A stretch of DNA of 64,000 bases from Asterias amurensis (Eukaryota > Echinodermata > Asteroidea > Forcipulatida > Asteriidae), in assembly GCF_032118995.1 (NCBI RefSeq), contig NC_092650.1, positions 17,541,501 to 17,605,500 of the forward strand, written 5' to 3'. Shown here piece by piece: positions 34,373 to 45,507 of this stretch (position 1 is the first letter of the stretch; each line of letters opens with the position of its first letter). The translations under genes were made by a program, and so were the position numbers. Below the pieces are notes generated by a model, which searched no databases, was not told the DNA's origin, and saw only the letters and a list, made by a program, of their open reading frames with translations.

Positions 34373-35435
34373 CAGGAATATCCGTAGAGAGTTCAGATTT
34401 GTTAATTTTGAGCCCTTGACCCCTTTTTCCAATGAATACCACATTTTTTTTTTATTTCAATATGACCAAATCAGAAGACTATTTTGAAAAACTGTACAGC
34501 AAGCTAAGGAGTAATCAACACACATGAAGTATTTGGCACTTCACCTGTCACTCATGTTACACTTCCAGGTTACTCACATACTGGTGAAATGTTTCTTTAT
34601 TTTTCATATTTTTAGGATAACTCATATATTTTTTTAAATTGTTGCATAAAAGTACTGCATAAGATCTAGAGTGTATCCCTGCATTAACTGGAGATCTGCA
34701 AATGAACATCCCTTCTTTTGACCAATCATATCTTTGTGAAAGGGCCGTTTCGCTGTGCAAGAAACAGTCGAGTTCAATCCATTGTTATGGACATCCAGAC
34801 AGTTTTGTAGGGGGTTTTGGGGGGTTTTGTAAATGATTTTATATACACATAATTTGGATTTAAGCAGAGTGTGTAGGGAACGCTGTAGCGGCTGTGTGGT
34901 TAGGAGTACGTGCGGTTTTAAACGCATTGACATTCGATTTTCCCACTAATTGTGCTGTGTTTCCACACACGGTACGTGTTGCACTTTTGTCATGTCGGCG
35001 GAACAAAGTTTGATACAAACTATTTTTAACCATTTCAAGAATCTATATCCAAGTTTTTTGTGTTTTTTTACATAGGTAAAATGATTTTTAAAGAAACCGA
35101 TAAGTGAATTATTAGCTTTAATCATTTTCCTTTCACACATTTTTCGATTTTCATTTCATGTTTACACTCAGGATGTGAAACTGAATTTTATATAATATAT
35201 ATATATAACTGCCTTTGAAATTTATTCATGTAAGTATCGCGCAAGGCTGGGCCTTGCAATTTTCTTACCGATGAAGCAAGTTAAACTGCATTTAAAACAT
35301 GGAGCATGTGTGTGTGTGTGTATGGGTGATTCTAACTGCACCTTTGTTGTTGTGCAGAAGGACATGTACAAACGAAAAACTTAATTTTGTAAAAACTGTA
35401 GTGCTTCCTGCAGCAGTCCAGACTTGGTTCCAAGT

Positions 35436-35725
35436 CATAGACTTATATTTAAGAACTAGAGGGCGCACTGGCCTATATACGCGCTCTGGCATGCGCCCAG
35501 GCGGCCATTTTCTAAGTTGACAAAACTGGCATCTCACAGCGTGTGTTTTTGCAGCCATTTTGTAAGTTGAACAAACAGCATCGCGTGAGCGTTCAATAAA
35601 AAAACCTAAAACGTGTGTTCCATATTCGATGCTCGTGCAGAATGACGCGCTTGTCATCTTGTGGTTCTTGGCATTTGTGCATGAAGTATCACTCGTGTGC
35701 CCTCTAGTTCTTATATAACTCTATG
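35436..35725. mobile_element. MITE with about 28-bp inverted ends
   Basis: CATAGACTTATATTT...AAGAACTAGAGGGC at the left is mirrored by GCCCTCTAGTTCTTATATAAC...TATGG at the right. The 290-bp interior is non-coding and has two CCATTTT...AAGTTGA repeats. Confidence 0.8.
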
Positions 35726-35916
35726 GTCCAAGTACACTTCATCTGACGAGCTTCGAACATTTTTCAGGTAATTGTTGACCACTCACAGTCCCGAAATGGA
35801 ACAAGCCTTCACTCTACAGTCCAGACTCTGGTATCAGTACACTTTATCTAACGAGCCTCCAAAGGGAACGTGACTAGGTACATTTTTCAATGATTTTTGG
35901 GGTTGAACAAAGAATT

Positions 35917-35985
35917 GACTAGAGTGGGATTCGAACCAACGACCTCCAGATTAGCTCTACCAAATGAGCTATCTAGCCCTATATT
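35917..35985 (-). mobile_element. tRNA-derived SINE head
   Basis: On the minus strand, TAGCTCATTTGGTAGAGC (A box) is followed by GTTGGTTCGAATCCCACTC (B box). The anticodon arm is too short for a working tRNA. Confidence 0.7.
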
Positions 35986-36861
35986 GGCGGTTTTCAGATA
36001 CTTGTTGACCTTTTTCAGCATGCAATTTTTAATCAAAATCAGGTCTCAAATTGAACAAGTCTTCACTCTACTGAACTGAAAGACACACAATTCTTGTTAG
36101 TCGAACTTCTTTTCGGTCATTTTAAAGTGCTGTTGATAGACCATGTGAACTTTGTTTACAATAAGTGTGACCTTGTGCATTTTTGGATATTCTGGCCATA
36201 TCCATGCCATATCCATGATAACATGCCATTTGTTACAATTTGCCTAGGAAGTGTGTAGTAAGAGCAGACTGTGTTAAAACCTTTGTGAGAAAACTGCCCT
36301 GAAAGTTCTGATGCTCCGTCTTACTGAAGAGTCTTGGCGATGCCAAGTCTGGTACACTTTGTAGCTTTTTTTGTAAACTGAAGACATGATGCTTTAAAAA
36401 TTGTACAAATGCCTACTGTTTTAAACAGGTTTCCATTCCCAAATGGTCAAGCCTTTATTGCAACATTTTAAACAAACTTAAGTATTGTATCATATTATAT
36501 AAGAGAGTTGATTTTGTAAACACTTTATACTCGGAAGTGTTGGGCCAGGCGCCTTTGTATAAAATATAAATTGTTGTTCACTTGTATTTCCATTTTTTAA
36601 GAAATGAAAAAATAACCCACTTGTATTGAATGAAAGGTTTGTGAGACCGATCTAATTGTGTATATTTTGTCTTGGGGTATGTCTCCAAAATGGTATTGTG
36701 CCATTGTAAGTTGCTCATCAACATCTTTTCACAGTGTGTGTAAGGAGCATATTTTGAGACGAGGCAATTTTATTTGCACATAAACGATGGATCTCCTGTA
36801 ACTTTATTTAGAACTGTCGTTGTGAGCACCTTTTTCGAATCCAGTGTGTGCTGAAAATAAA

Positions 36862-37870
36862 ACATGATGATACTCGTCACTGTTTTTAATTTTTACAGGT
36901 GCGCGTTTCTTTGAACCGTGTACTTATGGCAGCTGATTTTGAAGTAAAAAAAGTAAGCAAATAAATAAATTAATTGATTTGCATATGTAAGAGATGTCTA
37001 AGCTTGTGTTCCTAAGGACCCATCATGTGTATTATGTACGCAATTCTTTAATTGGACCAATAATATACACCTTGCTATCATTTGGATAGCAATCGTGTAT
37101 CTTTGATTATTTATTAAGTAGCTTGGGTATCTGTGACTGGCCAATGTTATTTTGAAGACCCAATTTCAGTCACATGGTTCATGTGAAGCTGTTGCAGAGT
37201 TATGTATGAGAGGGCTAAAGCATGTATAGGCCTGATGCCCTTGAAATGCGCCCAGTAGGAATTTACAACTTCCTCATAGGGTGCCCTTGACTTAGGAGAA
37301 AATGCCTTGGTGCCCTTAATGCCCTTTCAAACAAATAAGCATACAGTCCTGCCTATACATAATTTTGAATCAGTGTATGGCTCAAAAATACAAGGCTTTG
37401 CCCATCTGGAGGTTTCTCCACAAAAGCATGCCCGAACCATAGTGACGTAGCAATTCTATAGTTTGTCAGGGGTGTCCAATTTGTGGGTGTTCATATTGTT
37501 AATAATTATTTGACCTCCTCTCTAAACTGAACAGTATACGCAAATATATTTGCACAGGGCAAAAAACAAAACATTACATTGTAAAATCTAAATTGCAAAT
37601 TTCTCTTAGCAAAGTATTTTCTATCCTTGAAGTATACTGACATGATTTAGACGAAGAGTTATCAATCACCCTTCTTTAGGTTGGACAATACCTAGTTTTC
37701 ATCTTTATTTTCAGCCAATTAGAAGTACACAATTAGTTACTTTAGGTTGTACTTGCTATCTGCAACATTTATTTTGACAACATAACACTGCTTCCAGCAG
37801 TCTCAAAATTGTTGTTAGTTCAGAAGAAAACAAAGAATGACAAGAGAAAAAAGGGTTTTACAATTTTGTC
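36862..37870. other. intergenic with a family G repeat
   Basis: No gene is seen. Family G lies at 37226-37352 (GGCCTGATGCCCTTGAAATG ... GGTGCCCTTAATGCCC ... GCATACAG). The rest is AT-rich. Confidence 0.5.
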
Positions 37871-37974
37871 AGGGTCATGTCACACCAGGCAACTGGTATA
37901 CAACCAGTCCCAGGCAATCTCCAAAAGAGAAGGCTAAACATTCATATTTTCAATGCTCACATGATTTGTAACCC

Positions 37975-38330
37975 TTGTTGACGGAGTGGTTAAGAACGCT
38001 GGACTCAATTTCATAGAGTTGCTTAAGCAGAAAAAGTAGCTAAGCACAACAAAACTGTGCTTATCAGAATGAGGTTACCAGTTAAACTACCATGTCACGT
38101 GTATAATTTGTAGCTGGTATCCTGTTAATTTCTGCTTAGCAGATATTTGTTTAGCAATACATGTACTTAAGCAGCTCTATGATATTCGGCCCTGGTTTCA
38201 CTGGTCAGCAGAGTATGGGTTCAAGTCCCAATCTTGGCATTCGGTCACGATACCTGACCTTAGTTCCTTTGACCTTGTGAGGAAAATTACAATTCAAGTG
38301 CCTCCGAAGAGTTCCTTTTTGCCTGCTGTA
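37975..38330 (+). mobile_element. tRNA-Ser/Leu-type SINE split by a family D MITE
   Basis: The left part has GACGGAGTGGTTAAGAACG. The right part has GGTCAGCAGAGTATGGGTTC and a B box followed by CCAATCTTGG. The SINE at 9827-10205 carries the same order without interruption (ATCAGCAGAGTGTGGG). Confidence 0.75.
38002..38191. mobile_element. Family D MITE nested in a SINE
   Basis: The left end GACTCAATTTCATAGAG is a mutated form of GGCCCAATTTCATAGAG, and the right end is CTCTATGATATTCGGCC. CTG is duplicated on both sides (37999-38001 and 38192-38194). Confidence 0.85.
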
Positions 38331-38904
38331 AATTTTGTTGCTTCTAAATTGCCTGCGAAAATTACCTGGTGTGACAAGACCCTAGAAGTAAAGTCCACAA
38401 TTATGTGACTATTTTATATTCATAAGACAGCCATTTTTTTTGTTGGAGTATGCATTCTCATTGTGTTAACACCTCCATGATGGCTCTTGGGTTCAGCAAT
38501 GTTGAAGAAAGGTTTTGAGGGAAATCTGAAGAAAGGTTTTGAGGGAGATTTTAAGCACCTGGGATGGGGGGGGGGGTCATCCCCTGGTCACCATCTTGAT
38601 TTGCTTCATTCAGCATTGTTCGGTGTCATAATAATGCTTTGTAGAGGTAGCGTCCAACTTGTTTTATTATACCCATACAATGTATGAGTTGTTCTTGGCT
38701 GCCTGTTAAGCTGGTTAATAAGCTTCTTTTTAGTAAATAAATAGCAAAGCTTCATCTTATTCGATGAAGCTTCCCTGTGATAAAATGGACTGGTCCTGTC
38801 TTTATAGGATAAACACAGACACTGGTCTTACACGCCCAAATGATTTCATTGGACGCAAAGATGTCATTGGGAATCGTGCAGTGGCGTAAGGATTTCTTGT
38901 ATTA

Positions 38905-39119
38905 GGGCCTTGTCACACGAGGCAACTTTTGCAGGCAACTTGGTGGCAACCAACTGCAGTGCTTACTATATGACCACTTTGGTAGATTACAGGTCAATTT
39001 TCAACCATTGTCTTACGATCCACAAGAGAAATAGGTGAACAATCAAATGTGAATGCCTTTTTCTTCTTGGAGATTGCCTGGAAGTGGTTGCCCGTAAATT
39101 GCCTCGTGTGACATGGCCC
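38905..39119. mobile_element. Family F MITE, intact copy
   Basis: GGGCCTTGTCACACGAGGCA at the left is inverted at the right as GCCTCGTGTGACATGGCCC. TTA precedes and TAA follows, loosely fitting a TWA target as in PIF/Harbinger. Confidence 0.8.
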
Positions 39120-39369
39120 TAAGGCTACACATGTCTCTATCACAGAGAAAGGCTGAAAGTCATGAGAAATGCCACACGCCCAAAAGTACGAGTAATTTGC
39201 AAGAATTGCTACTAAATGTTCATTGAAGGGTCTACTTTATGATGTGATTTGCTTGTAGCTTACTCCCTACTTGCCAAGCTAAGCAAAACCTGTTCAGCAT
39301 TGCTTTACTTGTTCATTTGCTGCTTAGCATGGACATTGACCCAAGGTACTGATACCACAAGTCAAAAGT

Positions 39370-39720
39370 TTAAAAGCAGTGGACACTATTGGTTATTACT
39401 CAAAATAATTGTTAGCGTAAAAAACTTACTTGGTAACACACAATGGAGAGCTGTTGATAGTATACAACATTTTGAACAATGGCTCCCCCTGAAGTAACAT
39501 AGTTTTTGAGAAAGAAGTAATTTCTCACTCAAACAGCAAAAAGACTTAAGGCCTGAAGCCTTTTATCGGGCATCTGAAAGCACACAAAGTCGTGCATCAA
39601 GGGATTGTTTCCTTAATTCATTGTTCTCTTGCAACTTTGATGACAGATTGAGTCCTATTATTCACAGGTTTGTTATTATGTTGAGTTACACCAAGTGAGA
39701 TGACTGCTCTTTGACAATAT
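39370..39720 (+). mobile_element. Family A MITE, right end truncated
   Basis: It starts TTAAAAGCAGTGGACACTATTGG (in pieces) and runs to TCTTTGACAATATTG without the terminal repeat. The centre has the alternative GACTTAAGGCCTGAAGCC block also seen in the copies at 599 and 43838. Confidence 0.75.
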
Positions 39721-41180
39721 TGTGACCTCCTTGCATCAGCCAATTATACCCACCTATTGATAAGACATGGTTCTCTTTTGGTAGTGCGTAAGAAATCTCG
39801 TTTAACCAAATGGAAATTCCACTCTTGCCTATAATCAAAAAAATATTTCACCCTGGCAAAGCGGTATTAACTTTATTAAAGGTTGGAATGAAACAATGGT
39901 TTGTTTTTTTAAATGTCAAACTTTCTGATGGCAAACTCATGCATTAGAAGGTGCGGTTTTTATTTTTGAGACATGTTTACTGAAGTCGATCATGGCAACT
40001 ACCAAAAGTTGACCATGTCTTGCAACTTTTTCTGCCATTTTGTTGAACATTTTTAATATTAAATGCTTCATAAAGCTGCTCACAACAAATTATTTGAATC
40101 TATATTGATAAGGAAAATCAAATATTTTATATTTTATTGGTAAAGAAAAAACACGAGATTTTTATTGTGCTGTGTATTGAGATGACATACTGTATTGTGC
40201 ACTGTATGATCAATTGGTTATAAAGACTTTTAATTATAAATTAAGAGAAAAATTGTGTGGAGTTGTTTGCCATGTAAGGCACTCAGAATAACAATCTGAT
40301 TAAAATAGCACATTTTGGACTCCATAAATATGTAAATTGTGTGGATTTATTTATGTCTATTTTGTAGTACTGCAGAGAAGTATATTATTGAGAACTGTCG
40401 TGTTTTGTCTGACCTCCAAGAATTTGCCTTCATAAACGGATAATAGGCTTCTAACTACTGGGGTAATTTCGGCGTAGCTCAACACCTTGATTTCAAGTCT
40501 AAGATCGGGACTATCCTTCGTTTTTACTCACGCGCCCTAACTCTCAATAAGACGAAGGGCGCTATATCAGGCAATAATGTATTTGCGATTTTTATTTCAT
40601 CATGTTGATAGTGTCGAAAACTAATGCCTTAGAAATTAACTACTAGTAGGCCCCCTTATGTGCATTTGATTCCAGGTGTAAATGCCTTCCAAAAAGTATT
40701 GTTTTCATTTCAGTCTCATTAAAAAAAGTAGGCGTAAATATTAATGAGATGCACTTATTGTTCCCTTGGGACTTCCGAGGCTTCGAATTTGTTTTTTACT
40801 TTTTTTTTAATGACAATACAGTACAAGCGAAAAGGACGTTAAAACCCATGTGTTTTTTTTGTAATTTGCGGGGACTTTTTTGACTGATAAATGCAACCGT
40901 GCTACTGCATTTCTTTTGTTAAACTGCGAAAATGCTGCTGAAGTATAAAAGTAAACTGACGCTAGAATGGATGCATACATGCAATCGGAAAACAATTTAT
41001 CGCATTGTAATCAATTTTAGTGGAAAACGTCTGTTGACATTAATAAATTATGGAGAGAAGTGAGGACATTTTGATTGATTAATATTAATATTTGAACAGT
41101 ATTCCAATCTGGCGAAGCGAACAACGCCATTAGTAATAATTGCCAAAGAGCTTACGCGTACAATTTCCATCCACGACCGT
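39721..41180. other. intergenic, no gene seen
   Basis: AT-rich DNA. A short SINE-like tail (GAAGGGCGCTATATCAGGC) occurs at 40555-40575. Nothing else is recognised. Confidence 0.4.
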
Positions 41181-41540
41181 TACTCATAATAATTGCTAGC
41201 ATAAACAACTTACTTTGTAGTGAGTAATGGCAGCTGTTTATAGTTAAAACTTTGTGAGAAACGGCTCCCTCTAAAGTCACGAAGTTTTTGAGAAAGTAGT
41301 TATTTTTCACTAAAACTGTTTAATGGAATTCGAGACCTCGACTGATGGCTCGAATTCAAGGGATCTGAAAGCACGCAACTTGTGTGACAAAAGGGTGTTT
41401 TTTTCTTCCATGGTTCTCTCGCAACTTCGACGACCAATTTAGTTGAAATTTTCACAGGTTTTTTTTGTGCATAATGTTGAGATAACACCAAGTGAGAAGA
41501 CTGGTCTTTGGCAATAACCAAAAGTGTCCCGTGGTTTTAA
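41181..41540 (+). mobile_element. Family A MITE, left end truncated
   Basis: It begins inside the left region (TACTCATAATAATTGCTAGC) and ends with AAAGTGTCCCGTGGTTTTAA. It abuts the family B copy, sharing the TTAA. Confidence 0.75.
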
Positions 41541-41875
41541 AGCCATTGGACACTTTCGGTACAGAAAACAAATTAAAAGTTCACAGATTTACAAATAATT
41601 TACAGGGTTTACAGAAGGTAATGGTGAAAGACTTCTCTTGAAATATTATTCCATAAAATGCTTTACTTTTTGAGAAAACATTAAAACAGTATCAATTCTC
41701 GATATCGAGAATTACGGATTTATTTTGAACACATGTCACGACACGGCGAAACGTGCGGAAACAAGGGTGGGTTTTCTCGTTATTTTCTCCCGACTCCGAT
41801 GACCGATATAAGTTGTGATACACGAAGTGTGGGCTTTGGACAATACTGTTTACCGAAAGTGTCCAATGCCTTTAA
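41537..41875 (+). mobile_element. Family B MITE
   Basis: AGCCATTGGACACTTTCGG at the left and CCGAAAGTGTCCAATGCCT at the right are inverted copies within TTAA flanks. The middle carries CGAAACGTGCGGAAACAAGG and CTCCCGACTCCGATGACCG, the latter resembling family A. Confidence 0.88.
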
Positions 41876-42014
41876 GGCCTCTTTTGGTTTGATTGAAGAG
41901 ATGCTGAAATAATGTTGAAACATTAAACAAACCTTGCACTGCAAGGTAACCATCGTTTCCACGGCAACGGGAAAACACTTTTGATCTTGTTATGATCTGG
42001 TTCTGCCAAACGAT

Positions 42015-42170
42015 TAGCCTTGCTCAAGCATGCGGATAGTGTACATCGTGTTGTGCGATGTTACGCACAGTGAATACGGGTGGGTTTTACGCACAGTGAA
42101 TACGGGTGGGTTTTTACACAGCGGCGGTCTTTTTTCGGAGTGAATAATTCGACAGCCTTGAGCAAGGCTA
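42015..42170. mobile_element. Mutator-like MITE, 9-bp target duplication, just upstream of a lectin promoter
   Basis: Inverted ends TAGCCTTGCTCAAG and CTTGAGCAAGGCTA enclose 156 bp. They are flanked by the exact direct repeat CCAAACGAT (42006-42014 and 42171-42179). Inside, a 26-bp unit starting ACGCACAGTGAATACGGG is duplicated in tandem. A 9-bp duplication fits Mutator-like elements. The right flank is 9 bp from the TATA box of the lectin gene at 42350. Confidence 0.88.
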
Positions 42171-42187
42171 CCAAACGATATCAAAAC

Positions 42188-42195
42188 TATATAAA
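42188..42195 (+). promoter_or_regulatory. TATA box of lectin gene 1
   Basis: TATATAAA lies 162 bp upstream of the start codon and about 23 bp before GAGAGCAGTC, a block conserved upstream of the lectin genes at 49464 and 56490 and probably near the transcription start. Confidence 0.7.
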
Positions 42196-42349
42196 CTAAA
42201 GGTAGCTTAAGAGAGCAGTCGTTATTGTATCTGCTAACCGGACATAAACACTCAGCTGGTTGTAGGCTACCCACAGTCTTTACTGCTAAACAGTGATATA
42301 GAGTACATTTTGACCAGTGTTTTTGTGTGAATTCCTGTCATACAGAATC

Positions 42350-43051
42350 ATGGATGTTGTTCACATAGTATTTGTTCTCCTGTGGGTTTGTTCTGGCCAC
42401 ATTTTGCCCGAAAACTGCCCTACTGGTTGGCACCGATACGGCGAGTCTTGTTACTTGTTTTCAACTACCACGATGGATTGGTACCAAGCAAGGAGCACTT
42501 GTGTCGAGTCACGAGCCACCCTGGCCTTACCAACCTCACAATCTGAACAGGATTACATCTGGGATATATTCAAGAACAAGTTTCCTTCTAACAACCTCTG
42601 GATTGGTTGTTATGCTGAGAATGCGGGATGGCAGAATTGTCCGTTGAGGGATGATGGGACCGGTTATGAGTATTGGGCCGATGAAGAACCAAGATATTCT
42701 GTCAATGTTTGTGTTCAAATGTGGTATAACGTTTATGGTAGATGGGACGATTGTCCATGCAGTTACAGCAATTACGCAGTATGTGAGCTACATGTGAGGA
42801 GCACACCGGTACCTGCCCAACCGACTGTGGAGAGCACATCGGCACTCCCCCCGCAGACAGGCAACAATGTCCGCCTCATTCCTCAGTGCCTGCTACACCA
42901 CGCCATGACGGAGCTTATGGGCAATGGTGTTGTGTCGTGCGGCAAGTCCTGCCGATCACACCCTCCGTGTCACTCCTTCAATCTGCTAGAACAAGATTGC
43001 CCGCCTAGTTACGAGAAGACGACTGAAGAAGAACATGATGGAGGCATCTAG
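42350..43051 (+). CDS. secreted C-type lectin with Pro/Ser/Thr linker and Cys-rich tail, 233 aa
   Basis: Single coding exon. The start at 42350 is chosen because the three downstream paralogues align there (MD...); an in-frame ATG 33 nt upstream would place extra residues before the signal peptide. Residues 1-20 form a signal peptide ending HILP. The lectin domain spans about 23-145, with long-form Cys pairs (C23/C34, C51/C145, C121/C137) and an additional pair C87/C97. The Ca2+/sugar motif is EPR (113-115) instead of EPN, and the second motif is WDD (132-134), so classical mannose binding is doubtful. A linker (151-172) rich in Pro, Ser and Thr precedes a tail with CLLHHAMTEL and CRSHPPCH. 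It differs from its paralogues in this linker and in its longer C-terminus. It is probably secreted for recognition or immunity. Confidence 0.93.
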   Translation: MDVVHIVFVLLWVCSGHILPENCPTGWHRYGESCYLFSTTTMDWYQARSTCVESRATLALPTSQSEQDYIWDIFKNKFPSNNLWIGCYAENAGWQNCPLRDDGTGYEYWADEEPRYSVNVCVQMWYNVYGRWDDCPCSYSNYAVCELHVRSTPVPAQPTVESTSALPPQTGNNVRLIPQCLLHHAMTELMGNGVVSCGKSCRSHPPCHSFNLLEQDCPPSYEKTTEEEHDGGI

Positions 43052-43171
43052 GACATACCTCTTGTAGACAATGGCCTCGACCAACAAATACATCCAGTAG
43101 AAATTAGATATAGACGGAAAGTTGGTGGAGAAATAGATACATCTGATTTGGTTTGCAGAAAGTAGAAGATG

Positions 43172-43177
43172 AATAAA
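43172..43177 (+). other. poly(A) signal of lectin gene 1
   Basis: AATAAA lies 121 nt after the stop codon. A second AATAAA is at 43286-43291. Confidence 0.55.
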
Positions 43178-43429
43178 ACAATGATTGATAGCCATGGACG
43201 GAAGGGAAAAGTTGACGGGCCGCATGGAGGCACCGTCCGTGGCGAGAATTGGGCGAATGGAGAATTGAACAATCACATTGTGAACAATAAAAGTAGGAAC
43301 AGAATAGACCCGGAAAGTTTATGGAGAAATACTTTTACACCTTTTGGCAGAATTGTTGAAAATGTTTCTGCAAAAATATAAAGACCCAAACTGATATCCA
43401 ACGCAAGGAGAACTGCATTAGTTTTGATG

Positions 43430-43760
43430 TATGAGAAGGATTTACGCGTAATTGACGTTTTAATAGCTTTGACGTCATTCCATCCAGGGGCTCACCAGGG
43501 TAAGCCCCCAGTGCCCTGCTTGTGAAGAGTGGGTCACTTGGGGGTGATCCGAGGTGCATGACTTCACCACAAGAAGGCGAGTGTGATCGTTCGATTAGCT
43601 CTCGTCGGGGGCTCACCCGAGTGAGCACCGCGGGGTCGATCCACAGGGAAGCTAATCGAACGCACCCATATGGGAAATTAAAGTGGGCTGGAGGAGGAAG
43701 AGTCAAAAGAGTGCGCTATCAGAAGTAGTTTGTACATAGTTCGCCATTTGGGGGACATAA
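43430..43760. repeat. GC-rich foldback and cluster-specific repeat
   Basis: CGTTCGATTAGCT (43588-43600) is inverted as AGCTAATCGAACG (43650-43662) around a GC-rich core. A smaller hairpin, GGGGCTCACC...AAGCCCC, lies at 43487-43508. The next 90 bp (AGAGTGCGCTATCAGAAG, GTTTGTACATAGTTCGCC) match repeats near 53029, 53180, 60043 and 60205. Confidence 0.6.
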
Positions 43761-43837
43761 TCTCTCGCTACACTGAATGGCGAATTATATTTTTGTCAGT
43801 TAGTTTAAGAGGTCCGGTTCCTAATAGCCTGAACATC

Positions 43838-44090
43838 TAATAGCCTGTGAGAAACGGCTTCCCGCAAGGAACATGGTTTTTAATTTCTCACTCAAATAAT
43901 AAAAGACTTCAGCTGAAGCCTTTTTATGCATCTGAAAGCACACACATACTTTGCGCAACAAGGGTGTTTTTCGTTCATTGATCTTTTGCGACTTTGATGA
44001 CCAAAACAATAACATTAACGGAGGCCAAATTTTCTCATGTGAAATTACTAGTCCCTGACAGTTAGTTAGTCCAGTGCCTCTAGCAAGTTA
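43838..44090 (+). mobile_element. Family A MITE fragment
   Basis: Begins at TGTGAGAAACGGCTTCC and includes the GACTTCAGCTGAAGCC centre and GCAACAAGGGTGTTTTT. Both terminal repeats are missing. Confidence 0.65.
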
Positions 44091-44415
44091 TATTTTGGTT
44101 ATAGACCAACGATGGCTCGGAAAAACCACAACGTGGTTTTGGAATACCATTAGGTGCTCTGATCTCCAAGTTTGGTTTTGAGCTTACAAAACTCACTTTC
44201 ATTTTAATTATTTGATTTGTGTCTGCTGCAAGGACTTGTCTAAAATAATGCAAATATACGGTGAAAAACATCAATGACCAGTAACTCTCTTCATGCAATA
44301 CCACTATTTAATTCTCATAAATTCATTTAATTAGTCTGCCATATTTATATTACACGATTTAACGTTTAAAATACATGTAAAGGCACCATATGCAGCGTCC
44401 TTCATGAATGGAAAC

Positions 44416-44495
44416 TGTGGGTAGAGCTACCCAAGGAAAGCTTGCTCTGACGTGGTAGACCAACCGTCATTCGTCCAAAAACACTATTTCCAGTT
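44416..44495. repeat. dispersed repeat, copy 2
   Basis: GTGGGTAGAGCTACCC ... CTCTGACGTGGTAGACCAACCG ... CCAAAAACACTATT (in pieces) matches 9336-9425. Confidence 0.5.
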
Positions 44496-44523
44496 TTTTA
44501 GACAAGCATCAATCACAATTATC

Positions 44524-44908
44524 TTAAAGGCAGTGGACACTATTGGTAATTACTCAAAATAATTATCATCATAAAACCTTACTTGATTACGAGTAATGGG
44601 GAGAGGTTGATGGTATAAAACATTGTGAGAAACAGCTCCCTCTGAAGTGACGTAGTTTTCGAGAAAGAAGTAATTTTCCACGAATTTGATTTCGAGACCT
44701 CAAGTTTAGAATTTGAGGTCTCGAAATCAAGCATCAGAAAGCAGACAACTTCGTGACACAAGGGTTTTTTTCGTTCATTATTATCTCGCAAGTTCGATGA
44801 CCGATTGAGCTCAAATTTTCACAGGTTTGGTATTTTATGCATATGTTGAGATACACCCACTGTGAAGACTAGTCTTTGACAATTACCAATAGTGTCCACT
44901 GTCTTTAA
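44524..44908 (+). mobile_element. Family A MITE, complete, at the left edge of the tandem duplication
   Basis: TTAA with AGGCAGTGGACACTATTGG at the left and CCAATAGTGTCCACTGTCT with TTAA at the right. The inner GAGACCTCAAG/TTTGAGGTCTC inverted block is well kept. It is very similar to 47832-48208. Confidence 0.93.
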
Positions 44909-44944
44909 GAGGAAAAGCGCCCCTCTGCGGTCTGGTTATCACGT

Positions 44945-44998
44945 TACCTTATGTTGCATTACATTACGTTACGTTACGTTACGTTACTTTACGTTACG
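44945..44998 (+). repeat. (ACGTT)n microsatellite
   Basis: About nine units of TTACG or close variants run from GTTACCTTATG to CGTTACGAG. Confidence 0.8.
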
Positions 44999-45275
44999 AG
45001 TGTGGGATAGTGACGTCTTGAAGCAAGACTAGGGTTGCCCTTGAATTGGTTGAATGTTTCACCACTATTTTATCTCTCAACTTGAGCGATTAAATTCAAA
45101 GAGCGGTTGAGTGGGTTTTAACCATCAGTCTTTGCATATAATAGTCTTTTAGTGTAAGAAGTTCTTGTTGTTGGTAAAACCGTGGGCTCTGTGGATGACA
45201 CTCTGTATTTTCCTTTCGGTTGTGATTAGGGCCAACATGATTATTATTGTTGTTATTTGTTTTGTTTTTCATCTG

Positions 45276-45507
45276 GGCCCAATTTCATAGAGCTGCTATA
45301 AGCAAAACAAAAATGCTTAGCATGAAATTTCTTCCTTGATAAAACAAGATTACCAACCAAATTTTGATTTGTTGCATATTGCTTATTACTGGTATTCAGC
45401 TATTATCCTGAAAATCACGAGAAAATTTGGTTGGTAATCCTGTTTTTATTAAGGTAAATTTCATGCTAAGCAAATTTTCGTGCTTAGCAGCTCTATGAAA
45501 TTGGGCC
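45276..45507. mobile_element. Family D MITE with a visible empty site in unit 2
   Basis: GGCCCAATTTCATAGAGCTG at the left, inverted at the right. CTG flanks both sides (45273-45275 and 45508-45510). Unit 2 reads straight through as TTTCATCTGGTGAGAAC near 53886-53900, so the element is 232 bp with a 3-bp CTG duplication. A long inner palindrome around ACCAACCAAATTTT and AAAATTTGGTTGGTAAT fills the body. Confidence 0.93.

Larger units (their letters stand above)
32459..36861 (+). other. probable long 3' UTR of the zinc-finger gene
   Basis: No gene is seen between the stop codon and AATAAA at 36856-36861, which is followed by T-rich DNA. The interval is less loaded with MITEs than other intergenic DNA, which suggests it is transcribed, but a 4.4-kb UTR is an inference. 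It holds a family D MITE (34192-34372), a MITE (35436-35725) and a SINE head (35917-35985). Confidence 0.45.
37871..38383. mobile_element. Family F element interrupted by a SINE that is itself interrupted
   Basis: Outer inverted ends AGGGTCATGTCACACCAGG and CCTGGTGTGACAAGACCCT match the intact copy at 38905-39119, in the opposite orientation (both carry CAGGCAATCTCCAA). A SINE is inserted from about 37975 to 38330, and a family D MITE is inserted in the SINE. Confidence 0.8.

Noticed and set aside
35917-35985. Possible tRNA gene on the minus strand
   Set aside because: A and B boxes are good but the anticodon arm is too short and the acceptor stem does not pair well; it is a SINE head. The same applies near 15488, 23513 and 37975.
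42317-42349. Upstream in-frame ATG for lectin gene 1
   Set aside because: It would add 11 residues before the signal peptide, and the three paralogues all start at the position equivalent to 42350.
43335-43706. Minus-strand 123-codon frame in GC-rich DNA
   Set aside because: It covers the foldback repeat at 43487-43662. The GC-rich palindromic content explains the lack of stops.
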